A stretch of 56,074 bases of DNA from Acidimicrobium ferrooxidans DSM 10331 (GTDB lineage: Bacteria > Actinomycetota > Acidimicrobiia > Acidimicrobiales > Ilumatobacteraceae): NCBI GenBank assembly GCA_945900735.1, contig CAMDJX010000003.1, positions 1 to 56,074 of the forward strand. Direction: 5' to 3'. The notes beneath the pieces were generated by a model, which was not told the origin of the DNA, ran no database searches, and saw nothing but the letters and a program-made list of their open reading frames with translations. Position numbers and translations under genes: made by a program. Shown here one piece after another: positions 14,921-22,530 of this stretch (position 1 is the stretch's first letter; each line of letters begins with the position of its first letter).

Positions 14921-16036
14921 ATGAACTTTGCCTTTACAGAAGAACAAGAAGAACTCCGCAAAACCGTCCGTGCATTTCTCGACTCGAAGTCGTCGGAAAC
15001 TGCTGTCCGTGAGCAAATGGAAACTGAGTCAGGTTTCGACCCAGCCGTTTGGTCGCAAATGGGCGAGCAGATGGGCCTGCAAGGCCTCTCCATCCCCGAA
15101 GAATTTGGTGGCTCTGGATTTAGTTTCGTTGAGTTGGGTGTTGTGTTGGAAGAAATGGGACGCGCTCTTCTTTGTGCACCGTTCTTCTCCAGTGTTGTGC
15201 TTGCAGCAAACGCGTTGTTGCTGAGCGGCGACGAAGCAGCAAAGAAAAAGTATTTGCCAGGCATTGCAAGTGGCGAAACCATTGCAACACTCGCATCTAC
15301 CGAGCCTTCAGGTAAGTGGGACGAAAAAGGAATCACCATGGAGGCCAAGGGCTCTGGTTCCGATTTCACACTGACCGGAACAAAGTCGTTTGTTCTTGAC
15401 GGCCACACAGCAAGCCTGATCATTGTTGCCGCGCGAACAAGCAAGGGCGTTTCGCTGTTTGCTGTAGACGCAACCGCAAAGGGCCTCACTCGCACTGCAT
15501 TGTCCACCATGGATCAAACTCGCAAGCAAGCAAAGCTTGAATTTGCTGGTGTTGCAGCAACGCTGATTGGCACCGAAGGCAAGGGCTGGGATGTCATGAC
15601 GAAGGTGCTCGATTTGGCTGCTGTTGCATTGGCTGCAGAACAAGTTGGAGGCGCTCAGAAGGTGCTTGATATGGCCGTCGAATACGCAAAAGTTCGCGTG
15701 CAGTTTGGACGACCAATCGGTTCATTCCAGGCAATCAAGCACAAGTGTGCAGACATGTTGCTTGAAGTGGAGTCGGCCAAGTCGGCTGCCTACTACGGCA
15801 TGTGGTGTGCTGCTGAAATGAACGAAGAGCTTGCTTCGGTTGCCTCGTTGGCAAAGGCATATTGCTCGGAGGCATACTTCCACTCGGCAGCCGAGAACAT
15901 TCAAATTCATGGCGGCATTGGCTTCACCTGGGAACACCCAGCGCACTTGTATTTCAAGCGTGCGAAGTCGAGCGAACTACTTTTCGGTGATCCTTCGTAT
16001 CACCGCGAGTTGCTTGCTCAGCGCATCGGCATCTAG
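14921..16036 (+). CDS. Acyl-CoA dehydrogenase family protein
   Basis: This 371-residue FAD-dependent acyl-CoA dehydrogenase has the N-terminal helical domain (MNFAFTEEQEELRKTVRAFL), the beta-domain segment ATLASTEPSGKWD, and the C-terminal QFGRPIGSFQAIKHKCADML and QIHGGIGFTWEHPAHLYFKRA blocks that contact FAD. The IHGGIGFTWEH form is common in the short-chain and steroid-side-chain (FadE-like) branch seen in actinobacteria, some of which act as heterotetramers; a partner is not adjacent. The catalytic base cannot be assigned with certainty. The ATG at 14921 gives the normal N-terminus, with AGGA nine bases upstream. Confidence 0.88.
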   Translation: MNFAFTEEQEELRKTVRAFLDSKSSETAVREQMETESGFDPAVWSQMGEQMGLQGLSIPEEFGGSGFSFVELGVVLEEMGRALLCAPFFSSVVLAANALLLSGDEAAKKKYLPGIASGETIATLASTEPSGKWDEKGITMEAKGSGSDFTLTGTKSFVLDGHTASLIIVAARTSKGVSLFAVDATAKGLTRTALSTMDQTRKQAKLEFAGVAATLIGTEGKGWDVMTKVLDLAAVALAAEQVGGAQKVLDMAVEYAKVRVQFGRPIGSFQAIKHKCADMLLEVESAKSAAYYGMWCAAEMNEELASVASLAKAYCSEAYFHSAAENIQIHGGIGFTWEHPAHLYFKRAKSSELLFGDPSYHRELLAQRIGI

Positions 16037-16054
16037 CTACATGAAGAGCGCAGC

Positions 16055-16513
16055 ATGTCTGCGATAACTCTATTATTTCTGGCACTTTCTGTGCTGTCCG
16101 TGTTCGTGGTTGCCGCAGTGGTGATTGGTCGAGAGGCGCATCGGCTAGACGGTGTTGCGCCCAGGGCCGTGTACGACATGGATGAAGCAACTACGTATGT
16201 GGCCGATCGTTTGCCGCCGAACTCGCAGGCGCGTTTGACGTATGAAGAGCTGAAGAAGATGTTGGTACTCCACATGCGTTGGCTGCAGGAAAAAGGGCTG
16301 CAGCCGGTGGATGTAATTGATCGTCGACAGAACCCAGATTGGGAAGTGGTGGTGGGCGAAGAGTCGTTAACTGCGTATCTTTTGGGCCAGGCAGAGGGCG
16401 CCCGAATAGATCTACTGGACGATGTTGATGTTGTTCACGTTGTGCGTGAACACCTCAATTACTTTGATGCGATTGGTGCAATCGGGCCCAGCGCTTCAAG
16501 CAGCGAGCGCTGA
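16055..16513 (+). CDS. Conserved single-helix membrane protein, function unknown
   Basis: This 152-residue protein has one N-terminal hydrophobic helix (about residues 3-24, ending in VIGREAHRLDG) and a cytosolic domain rich in acidic and charged residues, including TYEELKKMLVLHMRWLQEKGL and HVVREHLNYFDAIGAIGP. I do not recognise a named family, though the look is that of an actinobacterial conserved protein. It follows the acyl-CoA dehydrogenase by 18 bases and its 3' end overlaps the convergent glycosyltransferase by 55 bases. Confidence 0.65.
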   Translation: MSAITLLFLALSVLSVFVVAAVVIGREAHRLDGVAPRAVYDMDEATTYVADRLPPNSQARLTYEELKKMLVLHMRWLQEKGLQPVDVIDRRQNPDWEVVVGEESLTAYLLGQAEGARIDLLDDVDVVHVVREHLNYFDAIGAIGPSASSSER

Positions 16514-18030
16514 CCGATCACGTTTTGTTTCCAGACGGAAACGTAACGCTCCAGCTGCGGGTTTGAGTACGGGTCATCGTCCAACATGTCGCGCCAACGC
16601 GCGCCAATCGTCGCCATTTCGAATGTCTGCAATTTGGGCGAGCGTGTCTGTGATTCGAAGTGAAAAAACTGTGCGTGAGGTGTCCAAATTGTTCGGTAAC
16701 CAAGTTGGTGAAGCTTTAGTCCGAAATCGACGTCGTTGTAGTTGGATGGAAACTTGGTGCACAGCCCACCCGCTTCGCCGAACACGCTGCGTTTGATCAG
16801 CGCGCAGGCAGCAATTACGCCGGACACTTCTCGTTGAGCCCGCAGTAAGTATTGAGCACCAACATGATCGGTGGATTGGTGTCGATACAGGTCGTAGGGA
16901 ACTGGGTTAAGTAAGTGACCAGCACTTTGAATAAGGCCATCCTCGTACAGCAGCATGGGCCCTGCCATGGCCACCTTCGGGTCTTGCAACAACCCCACCA
17001 AGGTTTCAAGTGCATCGGGCGAAATCATTTCGGTGTCATCGTTGAGTAGCAAAATGTATTCGCCGTCGCTGCAGACCACGCCGAGGTTTACCTTTTCGGC
17101 GAAGTTGAAAGGTCGGTCGTAGTCGACAACTTGCAGCCTGCCGCCGCCGGCAGCGATGATCTCGCGCCGTGATTCGTCTGGGGTTTCTTTGTCGAGCACA
17201 GCAATGACTTCAATCGACGGGTATTTAGTTGCGCCGAGCAAAGTGCTGATGGCATGTGCTGCAAGTACAACCTTGTTGCCTCGAACTGTCTCGACAGTTC
17301 CGCGAGTGGGCACGATGACGCTGATTTTTGGTGTGGCTGCACACCTTCGAGCAACGCGAACAACAGGGACTGTGTAGGGCATGGTGCACATTGCGTCTAT
17401 GCCAACGCGCGTGCAGTGTTCTTGCACTGCGCTTAATGATGCCGAGGGAAGCATGCGGTCCTGACTAGAGAGTGTGAGCAATTCGGCAATTCGCGAAATG
17501 TTCTGCGCGTGTTCGCTCAATCGAAGTGCTCTGTCGTGTTCGTGCAGATCGGCCAACAACGAAATGCCGCCGGCGGCCTCGACCGTTTGTGCTGTTGCGA
17601 TGAGTGTGTCGCCTACGTAACACTGCGAACGCAAGCGCTCGGGCGACCATCCCGGCCTGCGCACTTCGGATACTTCCTCGAACCTTCCGGATCGTCCGTG
17701 TGACGAATCGGCATAGAGCATTTGGGTAAGCGGGTTGGTGCGAAGATGCTCGAGAATGATGGTGAGCGCGTGTGGTGCCAAGGTGTCGCCGGCCCGCAGG
17801 AAAACAACGATCGACTGCGGATCGAGATTGATCGAACTACTTGCAATATGCATGCCGCTGGTGCGTACAGAGCGCATTCGCGTAACGCGTTCGTGCTCGA
17901 GCGTGGATTGAGTAACAATCCAATGTTGTGGCCGGATTGCCGACTGAACCAAGCCAACGGCTGTTCGTTTCAGTTCTTTGTTCGTGCGCCCTGCAGCACT
18001 TGTTACGACGACGATAGGTAGGGCGCTCAT
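16459..18030 (-). CDS. Two-domain family 2 glycosyltransferase
   Basis: This protein of about 523 residues has a GT-A fold glycosyltransferase family 2 domain in its second half: KISVIVPTRGTVETVRG, then EVIAVLDKETP, the DXD-like LLLNDDTEM for metal and nucleotide-sugar binding, AGPMLLYEDGLIQSAGH and NDVDFGLKLHQLGYRTIW. The first 200 residues look like a second, degenerate GT-like or tandem domain (VVFLRAGDTLAPHALTIILEHL). It probably adds sugars to a cell-surface polymer. The ATG overlaps the stop of the upstream small gene (ATGA), so an in-frame longer start is rejected. Confidence 0.85.
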   Translation of the reverse strand: MSALPIVVVTSAAGRTNKELKRTAVGLVQSAIRPQHWIVTQSTLEHERVTRMRSVRTSGMHIASSSINLDPQSIVVFLRAGDTLAPHALTIILEHLRTNPLTQMLYADSSHGRSGRFEEVSEVRRPGWSPERLRSQCYVGDTLIATAQTVEAAGGISLLADLHEHDRALRLSEHAQNISRIAELLTLSSQDRMLPSASLSAVQEHCTRVGIDAMCTMPYTVPVVRVARRCAATPKISVIVPTRGTVETVRGNKVVLAAHAISTLLGATKYPSIEVIAVLDKETPDESRREIIAAGGGRLQVVDYDRPFNFAEKVNLGVVCSDGEYILLLNDDTEMISPDALETLVGLLQDPKVAMAGPMLLYEDGLIQSAGHLLNPVPYDLYRHQSTDHVGAQYLLRAQREVSGVIAACALIKRSVFGEAGGLCTKFPSNYNDVDFGLKLHQLGYRTIWTPHAQFFHFESQTRSPKLQTFEMATIGARWRDMLDDDPYSNPQLERYVSVWKQNVIGQRSLLEALGPIAPIASK

Positions 18031-18308
18031 TTTCGGGCGAACCTCTTGACGATAAACCGAAGTGATTTCGGCGAATTTCGGTAGACAAAACGAATTGGGC
18101 GAAGCCACGGCTGGTGCACCCAGTCGATGCTGCGGGTGGCTTGTTCTGACTTGTCGAACGAATCGCTGAAGTCGTAACCATCCAATGAACTTGAAGCGCC
18201 ATATTTGGCAGTCACGCGCGCTTGGGCAATTGCACCAAGTTCGGCGTCTTTTTGCACCAATTGCTGGATTGCCTGTTCGCGCCGGGCAATCTCTTCGGCG
18301 TCTGGCAT
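18027..18308 (-). CDS. Small charged protein coupled to glycosyltransferase
   Basis: This 93-residue protein has a charged helical N-terminus (AEEIARREQAIQQLVQKDAELG), an aromatic middle (SIDWVHQPWLRPIRFVYR) and a basic tail (FIVKRFARK). I know of no family. It overlaps the glycosyltransferase by four bases and has a leaderless-type promoter (TAGGCT, seven bases upstream). The basic amphipathic C-terminus could bind membrane, and a role as a partner of the glycosyltransferase is an inference from coupling only. Confidence 0.6.
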   Translation of the reverse strand: MPDAEEIARREQAIQQLVQKDAELGAIAQARVTAKYGASSSLDGYDFSDSFDKSEQATRSIDWVHQPWLRPIRFVYRNSPKSLRFIVKRFARK

Positions 18309-18315
18309 GCCCTAC

Positions 18316-18321
18316 AGCCTA
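18316..18321 (-). promoter_or_regulatory. -10 element TAGGCT, leaderless start of small gene-glycosyltransferase operon
   Basis: TAGGCT on the minus strand is seven bases before the ATG at 18308. Confidence 0.5.
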
Positions 18322-18331
18322 ATGAATGGGA

Positions 18332-19138
18332 TCAGATCATCATGTTGAGCTGTGTGACCACGCGTTGCCCAAGATCGTTATCGCCACTTATGTGTAGGCG
18401 GCTTGCTAACTGATCGGCAGTTTGTCTGCCTGTGGCAAGCGCGGTAAATGCAATGCTGTCCAACTGCACAGTGCACAACACTTCGGCTGGGGGAGCAGTA
18501 ACAATTGTTGCTCTTCCATTAATCACCGTGATCGGAATGTTTCGTTGCACCGAACCAGTGATGGCTATCACGACCGAGGCACCCTCTGGCGTGGCCGCCC
18601 GTTTGCCAACAACGATGGGAAGGGTGCGAATAAGCCTGTCGATGGTGTGCTCGGCAGCAGGCCCGCCCTCGTTGCCAGCAATGCCCGTGGCTCGACGCAT
18701 GTCTTGCTCGTGCACCCAACAGTCGAGAATGCGGATGTTGAGGAAATCCCCCAATGTTCCAGGGCCGGTTGGCAACATCATCGGCGTTTCGAAGTATGCA
18801 TCATCGGCGGTTCGGAGTTGCGTAATTCGGTTGCTTGAGACGCTGTTCCATTCCTCCAGAACTTGAGCACCACTTTGCGAGCGCCGCACATCGATTTCAT
18901 TTTCGTTGTGTTCGCCAATTGCATTTTTGATGTAGTCGAACTTTGGTGATTTGTGAGACGTGTGCTCGCCTCCAGAAAGTGTAAATTCAACGCCGATGAG
19001 GTGCGAGAGGTTGTCCTGCACCGACCAGCCCGGACAATCCGTTGGCAACTTCCATTGATCTTCGGATAACTGTCGACCAAGGTTGCTGAGGGATAAAAAC
19101 GTTGCTTCAAGGGTGTCAATTTGCTGATTCGGGATCAT
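18332..19138 (-). CDS. Maleylpyruvate isomerase family mycothiol-dependent enzyme
   Basis: This 268-residue protein has the DinB-like MDMPI N-terminal domain (TFLSLSNLGRQLSEDQWKLP, then CPGWSVQDNLSHLIGVE) with a His suited to metal binding, HEQDMRRATGI as the third metal-ligand helix, and a C-terminal MDMPI/SCP2-like beta domain from about residue 180. Such enzymes use mycothiol as a co-substrate in isomerisation or conjugation. It has an AAGGA ribosome binding site and lies seven bases downstream of the thioredoxin-fold gene, forming a two-gene operon consistent with thiol chemistry. Confidence 0.85.
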   Translation of the reverse strand: MIPNQQIDTLEATFLSLSNLGRQLSEDQWKLPTDCPGWSVQDNLSHLIGVEFTLSGGEHTSHKSPKFDYIKNAIGEHNENEIDVRRSQSGAQVLEEWNSVSSNRITQLRTADDAYFETPMMLPTGPGTLGDFLNIRILDCWVHEQDMRRATGIAGNEGGPAAEHTIDRLIRTLPIVVGKRAATPEGASVVIAITGSVQRNIPITVINGRATIVTAPPAEVLCTVQLDSIAFTALATGRQTADQLASRLHISGDNDLGQRVVTQLNMMI

Positions 19139-19145
19139 GTTTTCC

Positions 19146-19832
19146 TTACGGTGCTGGATTCTGGACAGAGTTCCATTGTCGTGCTCTCAGATATGGGTTG
19201 AAGGCATCTGCAATGTGTTGCATGTCTGCAGCAGTTTTTGGGGTTTTTATTTCGTACAAGCCAGGAAAACTGTTGTAGGCCGCGGTAATTTCCCACAGCT
19301 GTATTGCTGCTTCACCCGTTGGTGCGGGCACAACAACTGGGCCGAACGTTGCACGGTTGTTGGGGAAAATCAAAATAGGAACACCAAAACCTGCGTATTC
19401 GCTGACGGCGCGTTGGTGATCTGCCCGTACTTCGTCGTGTGTTGTTGGGTCGGCCAATGCGTCATCCCAAGTGGAGGCGGGTGCGCCGATTTGTTGTAGC
19501 AATTCGAGTGCAACTTCTTTTTCGTATGGTCGGCGGCCCTCGATGTGCAGCGCGTTGCCGATGACGCCGTACCAATCGCCGCATAGTTTCATATCAATAC
19601 GACGCAACCATGCTGCTATTCGAAGCGGAGTCCAGCCGTATGAAATCTCGCGCTCCCACGGATGTTTTTTGCCTTCTTCGCGATTGATTTCTTCGAGACT
19701 GAAAAACTTCCAATTGATTGTCAGGCCAGTTTGCGCGGCGACGTCTTTAATCCAGAGGGAAGTCTGGTAGGCCCATGGGCACATCGAATCGAAATAGAAG
19801 TCCACTGCAGAGACAGGCTGGCTGGTTGTCAT
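19146..19832 (-). CDS. DsbA-family thioredoxin-fold protein (Rv2466c-like), CPWA site
   Basis: This 228-residue DsbA/HCCA-isomerase-fold protein starts VDFYFDSMCPWAYQTSLWI, closely resembling mycobacterial Rv2466c, a mycothiol-dependent reductase. The active site here is Cys18-Pro-Trp-Ala21, so the resolving cysteine is missing and a monothiol mechanism with mycothiol is likely. GVPILIF supplies the cis-proline. I chose the ATG at 19832, since TATATT stands seven bases upstream; a TTG nine bases earlier is an alternative. It heads the operon with the MDMPI-family gene. Confidence 0.82.
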   Translation of the reverse strand: MTTSQPVSAVDFYFDSMCPWAYQTSLWIKDVAAQTGLTINWKFFSLEEINREEGKKHPWEREISYGWTPLRIAAWLRRIDMKLCGDWYGVIGNALHIEGRRPYEKEVALELLQQIGAPASTWDDALADPTTHDEVRADHQRAVSEYAGFGVPILIFPNNRATFGPVVVPAPTGEAAIQLWEITAAYNSFPGLYEIKTPKTAADMQHIADAFNPYLRARQWNSVQNPAP

Positions 19833-19839
19833 AGTTGCC

Positions 19840-19845
19840 AATATA
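19840..19845 (-). promoter_or_regulatory. -10 element TATATT, leaderless start of DsbA-like/MDMPI operon
   Basis: TATATT on the minus strand stands seven bases before the ATG at 19832. Confidence 0.55.
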
Positions 19846-19897
19846 TGCCCGAGAAAGGGATCGGTACGAGTGGGAGCGCCGCCTTCAATCAGGCGAC

Positions 19898-19903
19898 TAG
19901 ATT
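19898..19903 (+). promoter_or_regulatory. -10 element TAGATT, leaderless start of 74-residue gene
   Basis: TAGATT is six bases before the ATG at 19910 and supports that small gene as real. Confidence 0.5.
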
Positions 19904-19909
19904 TGACCC

Positions 19910-20134
19910 ATGCAACGACACAGCCGCTTCGAACACACTCGATTTCTTGGTGATAAGCGAACCCAATTGGTGTACGACTTGGACGAATGGACCGACGTAG
20001 AAATCATCAACGAGATCGCCGAAACCAATGTGGGCCTTAGCTTTGGCCCCGACACGTTGGCCGAAGCACGAAATCGCGGCTACACGCTTGCGACACCAGG
20101 CGTCACTCGGCGCCACCTGAAGCCTCGCGCTTAG
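19910..20134 (+). CDS. Small conserved-looking protein, function unknown
   Basis: This 74-residue soluble protein includes RFLGDKRTQLVYDLDEWTD, an EIINEIAETNVGLSFGPD helix-turn region and a basic tail (TRRHLKPRA). A stop codon in frame six bases upstream fixes the ATG, and a TAGATT hexamer supports it. I do not recognise the family. It could be a small regulator or a partner of the hydrolase gene that starts 15 bases later. Confidence 0.6.
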   Translation: MQRHSRFEHTRFLGDKRTQLVYDLDEWTDVEIINEIAETNVGLSFGPDTLAEARNRGYTLATPGVTRRHLKPRA

Positions 20135-20149
20135 TTCTTTTACCTAGCC

Positions 20150-20932
20150 ATGTCTTTGCAGCCAGAGAGCGCAATGAACGGCACGTTTCTTTCGGGCGGG
20201 CTGCAACTTGCGCGATATTTGGTGAAGCCGTCTGGCAAGACTGGCGCATTGCCGGCAATGGTGCTGTGTCATGGTTACCCAAGCGGTGGAATAGACGCGC
20301 GGCATTCTGCCGGAACATTTCCCGAACTTGCCGAGCGTGTTGCAAACGAATTGGGTTGGAATGCAATGACATTCACCTTTCGGGGTTGTGCAACTTCCGA
20401 AGGCGATTTTTCGATGCAAGGTTGGGTAGACGACTTGCGCGCCGCGATCACTCACGTTGTCGCCGAGACATCACCGAGCGGAATTTGGATCGTTGGCAAT
20501 AACACCGGCGGCTCCCTTGGGTTGTGCGTTGCCGCCGACGACCCGCGTGTTAATGGCTGCGCACTGCTTGGGGCTCGTGCAGACTTTGACGACTGGGCAG
20601 AGCAGCCTCGTCGGTTCCTCGAACACTCTCGCGAAATTGGAACGATTCGTCGCACGGGGTTTCCGCCTTCAACAGAAGAGTGGGGTCGGGAGTTGAAGCG
20701 CTTCCGGCCAGCCGATGCAGCGCGAAGGTTTGCTCCGCGGCCATTGTTCTTGATGCATGGTGCGGAAGATGACATTGTGCCAACCGCAGATTCGCGCGTG
20801 CTTGCGCAGGCACATGGCAGCGCAGAGTTGCAAGTGCTGGCAGGTGCGGGGCACCGACTTCGACACGACCCTAGAGCAATTTCAATCTTGCTTGGTTGGC
20901 TCGATCGTCAGCGAAGTATTGCCGCTTTGTAA
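20150..20932 (+). CDS. Alpha/beta-hydrolase-fold protein lacking the serine nucleophile
   Basis: This 260-residue alpha/beta-hydrolase fold protein has the oxyanion-hole HGYPSGG region (about 41-47), Asp207/Asp208 in HGAEDDIVP and His235 in AGAGHRLRHD, which fit the acid and base of the triad. The nucleophile elbow, normally GxSxG, reads Gly116-Asn-Asn118-Thr-Gly120, so the catalytic Ser is replaced by Asn. It is therefore either non-hydrolytic or uses another residue, for example Thr119. It meets the galE stop directly, with no spacer. Confidence 0.8.
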   Translation: MSLQPESAMNGTFLSGGLQLARYLVKPSGKTGALPAMVLCHGYPSGGIDARHSAGTFPELAERVANELGWNAMTFTFRGCATSEGDFSMQGWVDDLRAAITHVVAETSPSGIWIVGNNTGGSLGLCVAADDPRVNGCALLGARADFDDWAEQPRRFLEHSREIGTIRRTGFPPSTEEWGRELKRFRPADAARRFAPRPLFLMHGAEDDIVPTADSRVLAQAHGSAELQVLAGAGHRLRHDPRAISILLGWLDRQRSIAAL

Positions 20933-21910
20933 TTAGCGCTTTGCGGCAGCGTCACGTTCGTGCCAATTCCAGGCACTACTGATGATGTCGCGCACATCGC
21001 GCGTTGCTTTCCAACCCAATAGGGCGCGGATCAGCGTTGGGTCTGCATAAACAGAGATGGGGTCGCCGCTGCGGCGGCCAACAATGTTGTACGGAACTTT
21101 GTGCCCACTTACTTGTTCGGCGAGATTAAGAACATCAAGAACACTTGTTCCCTTTCCGGTGCCGACATTGCACGCAAGGCTCTTGCCGCCGGTAGACAAA
21201 TAGTCGAGCGCCTTCACGTGGGCATCGGCAAGATCGTCGACGTGGATGTAGTCGCGAATGCATGTCCCGTCGGGGGTTGGGTAGTCGTTGCCGAAAATAT
21301 TGAGCGGCCCACTGAAGCCAAGTATTGCTTTCATTACTAATGGCACCAGGTTCTGAGACATCGACCAGTCTTCGCCGATGCTTGCATCGGCACTTGCGCC
21401 AGCAGCATTGAAATAGCGGAGGCTTACAGAGCGCAGACCAATGGCATCGCATGAAGAAAGAAATCGTTCGACAACCGACTTGGTTTCTGCGTAGACGCTT
21501 TCGGGCCTGAGCGCGGACTCCTCTGTGACGGGAACACTTTCGGGGTTGCCATAAACCGCAGCGGACGATGAAAAAACAATGCGATTGACGCCGTTTGAAA
21601 GCAGTGAGCGAACAAGTGCGATGGTTCCTGCAACGTTGTTGTTGTAATAGCGAAGGGGCTGATCCATGGACTCGCCGACTGCCTTGTAGGCGGCGAAGTG
21701 CACTACATCAGTGATGTTGTGCTTGCGACAAATTTTCTCGATAATGCGTTCGTCGTTGATGTCGCCCTGAAAAAGTGGCACCGAACCAAGCCGCGATTTG
21801 TCGCCAAGCTCGAGCGAGTCGAGTACAACAACGTCGCGCCCTTGCGACGCAAGCAGTCGAACGGTGTGGGAACCGATGTACCCAGCGCCACCAGTAACGA
21901 GAACTGTCAT
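20933..21910 (-). CDS. galE: UDP-glucose 4-epimerase
   Basis: This 325-residue extended short-chain dehydrogenase interconverts UDP-glucose and UDP-galactose. The NAD site is GGAGYIGSH (from Gly7), the catalytic triad is Ser115/Ser116 region, Tyr140 and Lys144 (SVYAETK), and YNNNVAGT, DGTCIRDYIHVDDLA and NVGTGKGTSV are classic GalE segments. It supplies sugars for surface glycans and so fits the nearby glycosyltransferase. The start overlaps the upstream HhH-GPD gene by four bases. Confidence 0.94.
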   Translation of the reverse strand: MTVLVTGGAGYIGSHTVRLLASQGRDVVVLDSLELGDKSRLGSVPLFQGDINDERIIEKICRKHNITDVVHFAAYKAVGESMDQPLRYYNNNVAGTIALVRSLLSNGVNRIVFSSSAAVYGNPESVPVTEESALRPESVYAETKSVVERFLSSCDAIGLRSVSLRYFNAAGASADASIGEDWSMSQNLVPLVMKAILGFSGPLNIFGNDYPTPDGTCIRDYIHVDDLADAHVKALDYLSTGGKSLACNVGTGKGTSVLDVLNLAEQVSGHKVPYNIVGRRSGDPISVYADPTLIRALLGWKATRDVRDIISSAWNWHERDAAAKR

Positions 21911-22515
21911 TTAGGCACCCTAGCGAGAGGACGATCTTGCTTGTCGACATCGGCAGCTCGCTGCATCTTCTTGAATCCACGCACTTTGAGCAAGGTGGCG
22001 GGGGAATAGATATCAGCAACCGATCGTGGTTGAGTGTCGCTGAAAACACCGGCCTTCACCTTCCAACCCTTTGGTCGGATTCCAAATCGTTTTCCGAGCA
22101 ACGCAATAAATATTTCTGTTTTTTCTTCGCCGTAACCGGGAAGCTCGCGCAGTCTGCGACGAAGTTCTTCTGCATCGTCTACGTCTTTCCAAATGTTTGC
22201 ACCCTTGCCTTTGTATTTCTCGGCAATGATTTCGCACATTTCGTAGATGCGTTTGGCCATCGAAGCAGGAAATCGGTGGATGGCAGGCTTCTCGCAGCAC
22301 ACCGAAACAAACTTTTCCATCTTCATTGCTGCAATCTTCTTTGCATCACAATGACCAAGGCGTTGTTTGATGGTGTACGGGCCAGTGAACGCCCACTCCA
22401 TGGGTACTTGTTGGTCGAGCAACATTCCGATGAGCAGCGCAGTTCCGTCGCGTTGAAGCAGCGCGTCTCCGGCTGGGATTCCGGTGATGTACAGCGTTTT
22501 GGAAGTGGTGGGCAT
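21907..22515 (-). CDS. HhH-GPD-type base excision DNA repair protein
   Basis: This 202-residue protein of the helix-hairpin-helix GPD superfamily, in the actinobacterial form, starts LYITGIPAGDALLQRDGTALLIGMLLDQQVPMEWAF; the helix-hairpin-helix is LRELPGYGEEKTEIFIALLG near residues 118-137. The tail (GVFSDTQPRSVADI) is characteristic of this subfamily. The catalytic Lys/Asp of canonical glycosylases is not evident, so it may be a glycosylase with a diverged site or a DNA-binding protein. Translation is coupled to galE by ATGA. Confidence 0.82.
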   Translation of the reverse strand: MPTTSKTLYITGIPAGDALLQRDGTALLIGMLLDQQVPMEWAFTGPYTIKQRLGHCDAKKIAAMKMEKFVSVCCEKPAIHRFPASMAKRIYEMCEIIAEKYKGKGANIWKDVDDAEELRRRLRELPGYGEEKTEIFIALLGKRFGIRPKGWKVKAGVFSDTQPRSVADIYSPATLLKVRGFKKMQRAADVDKQDRPLARVPK

Positions 22516-22530
22516 GGCTACAAGTATCGC

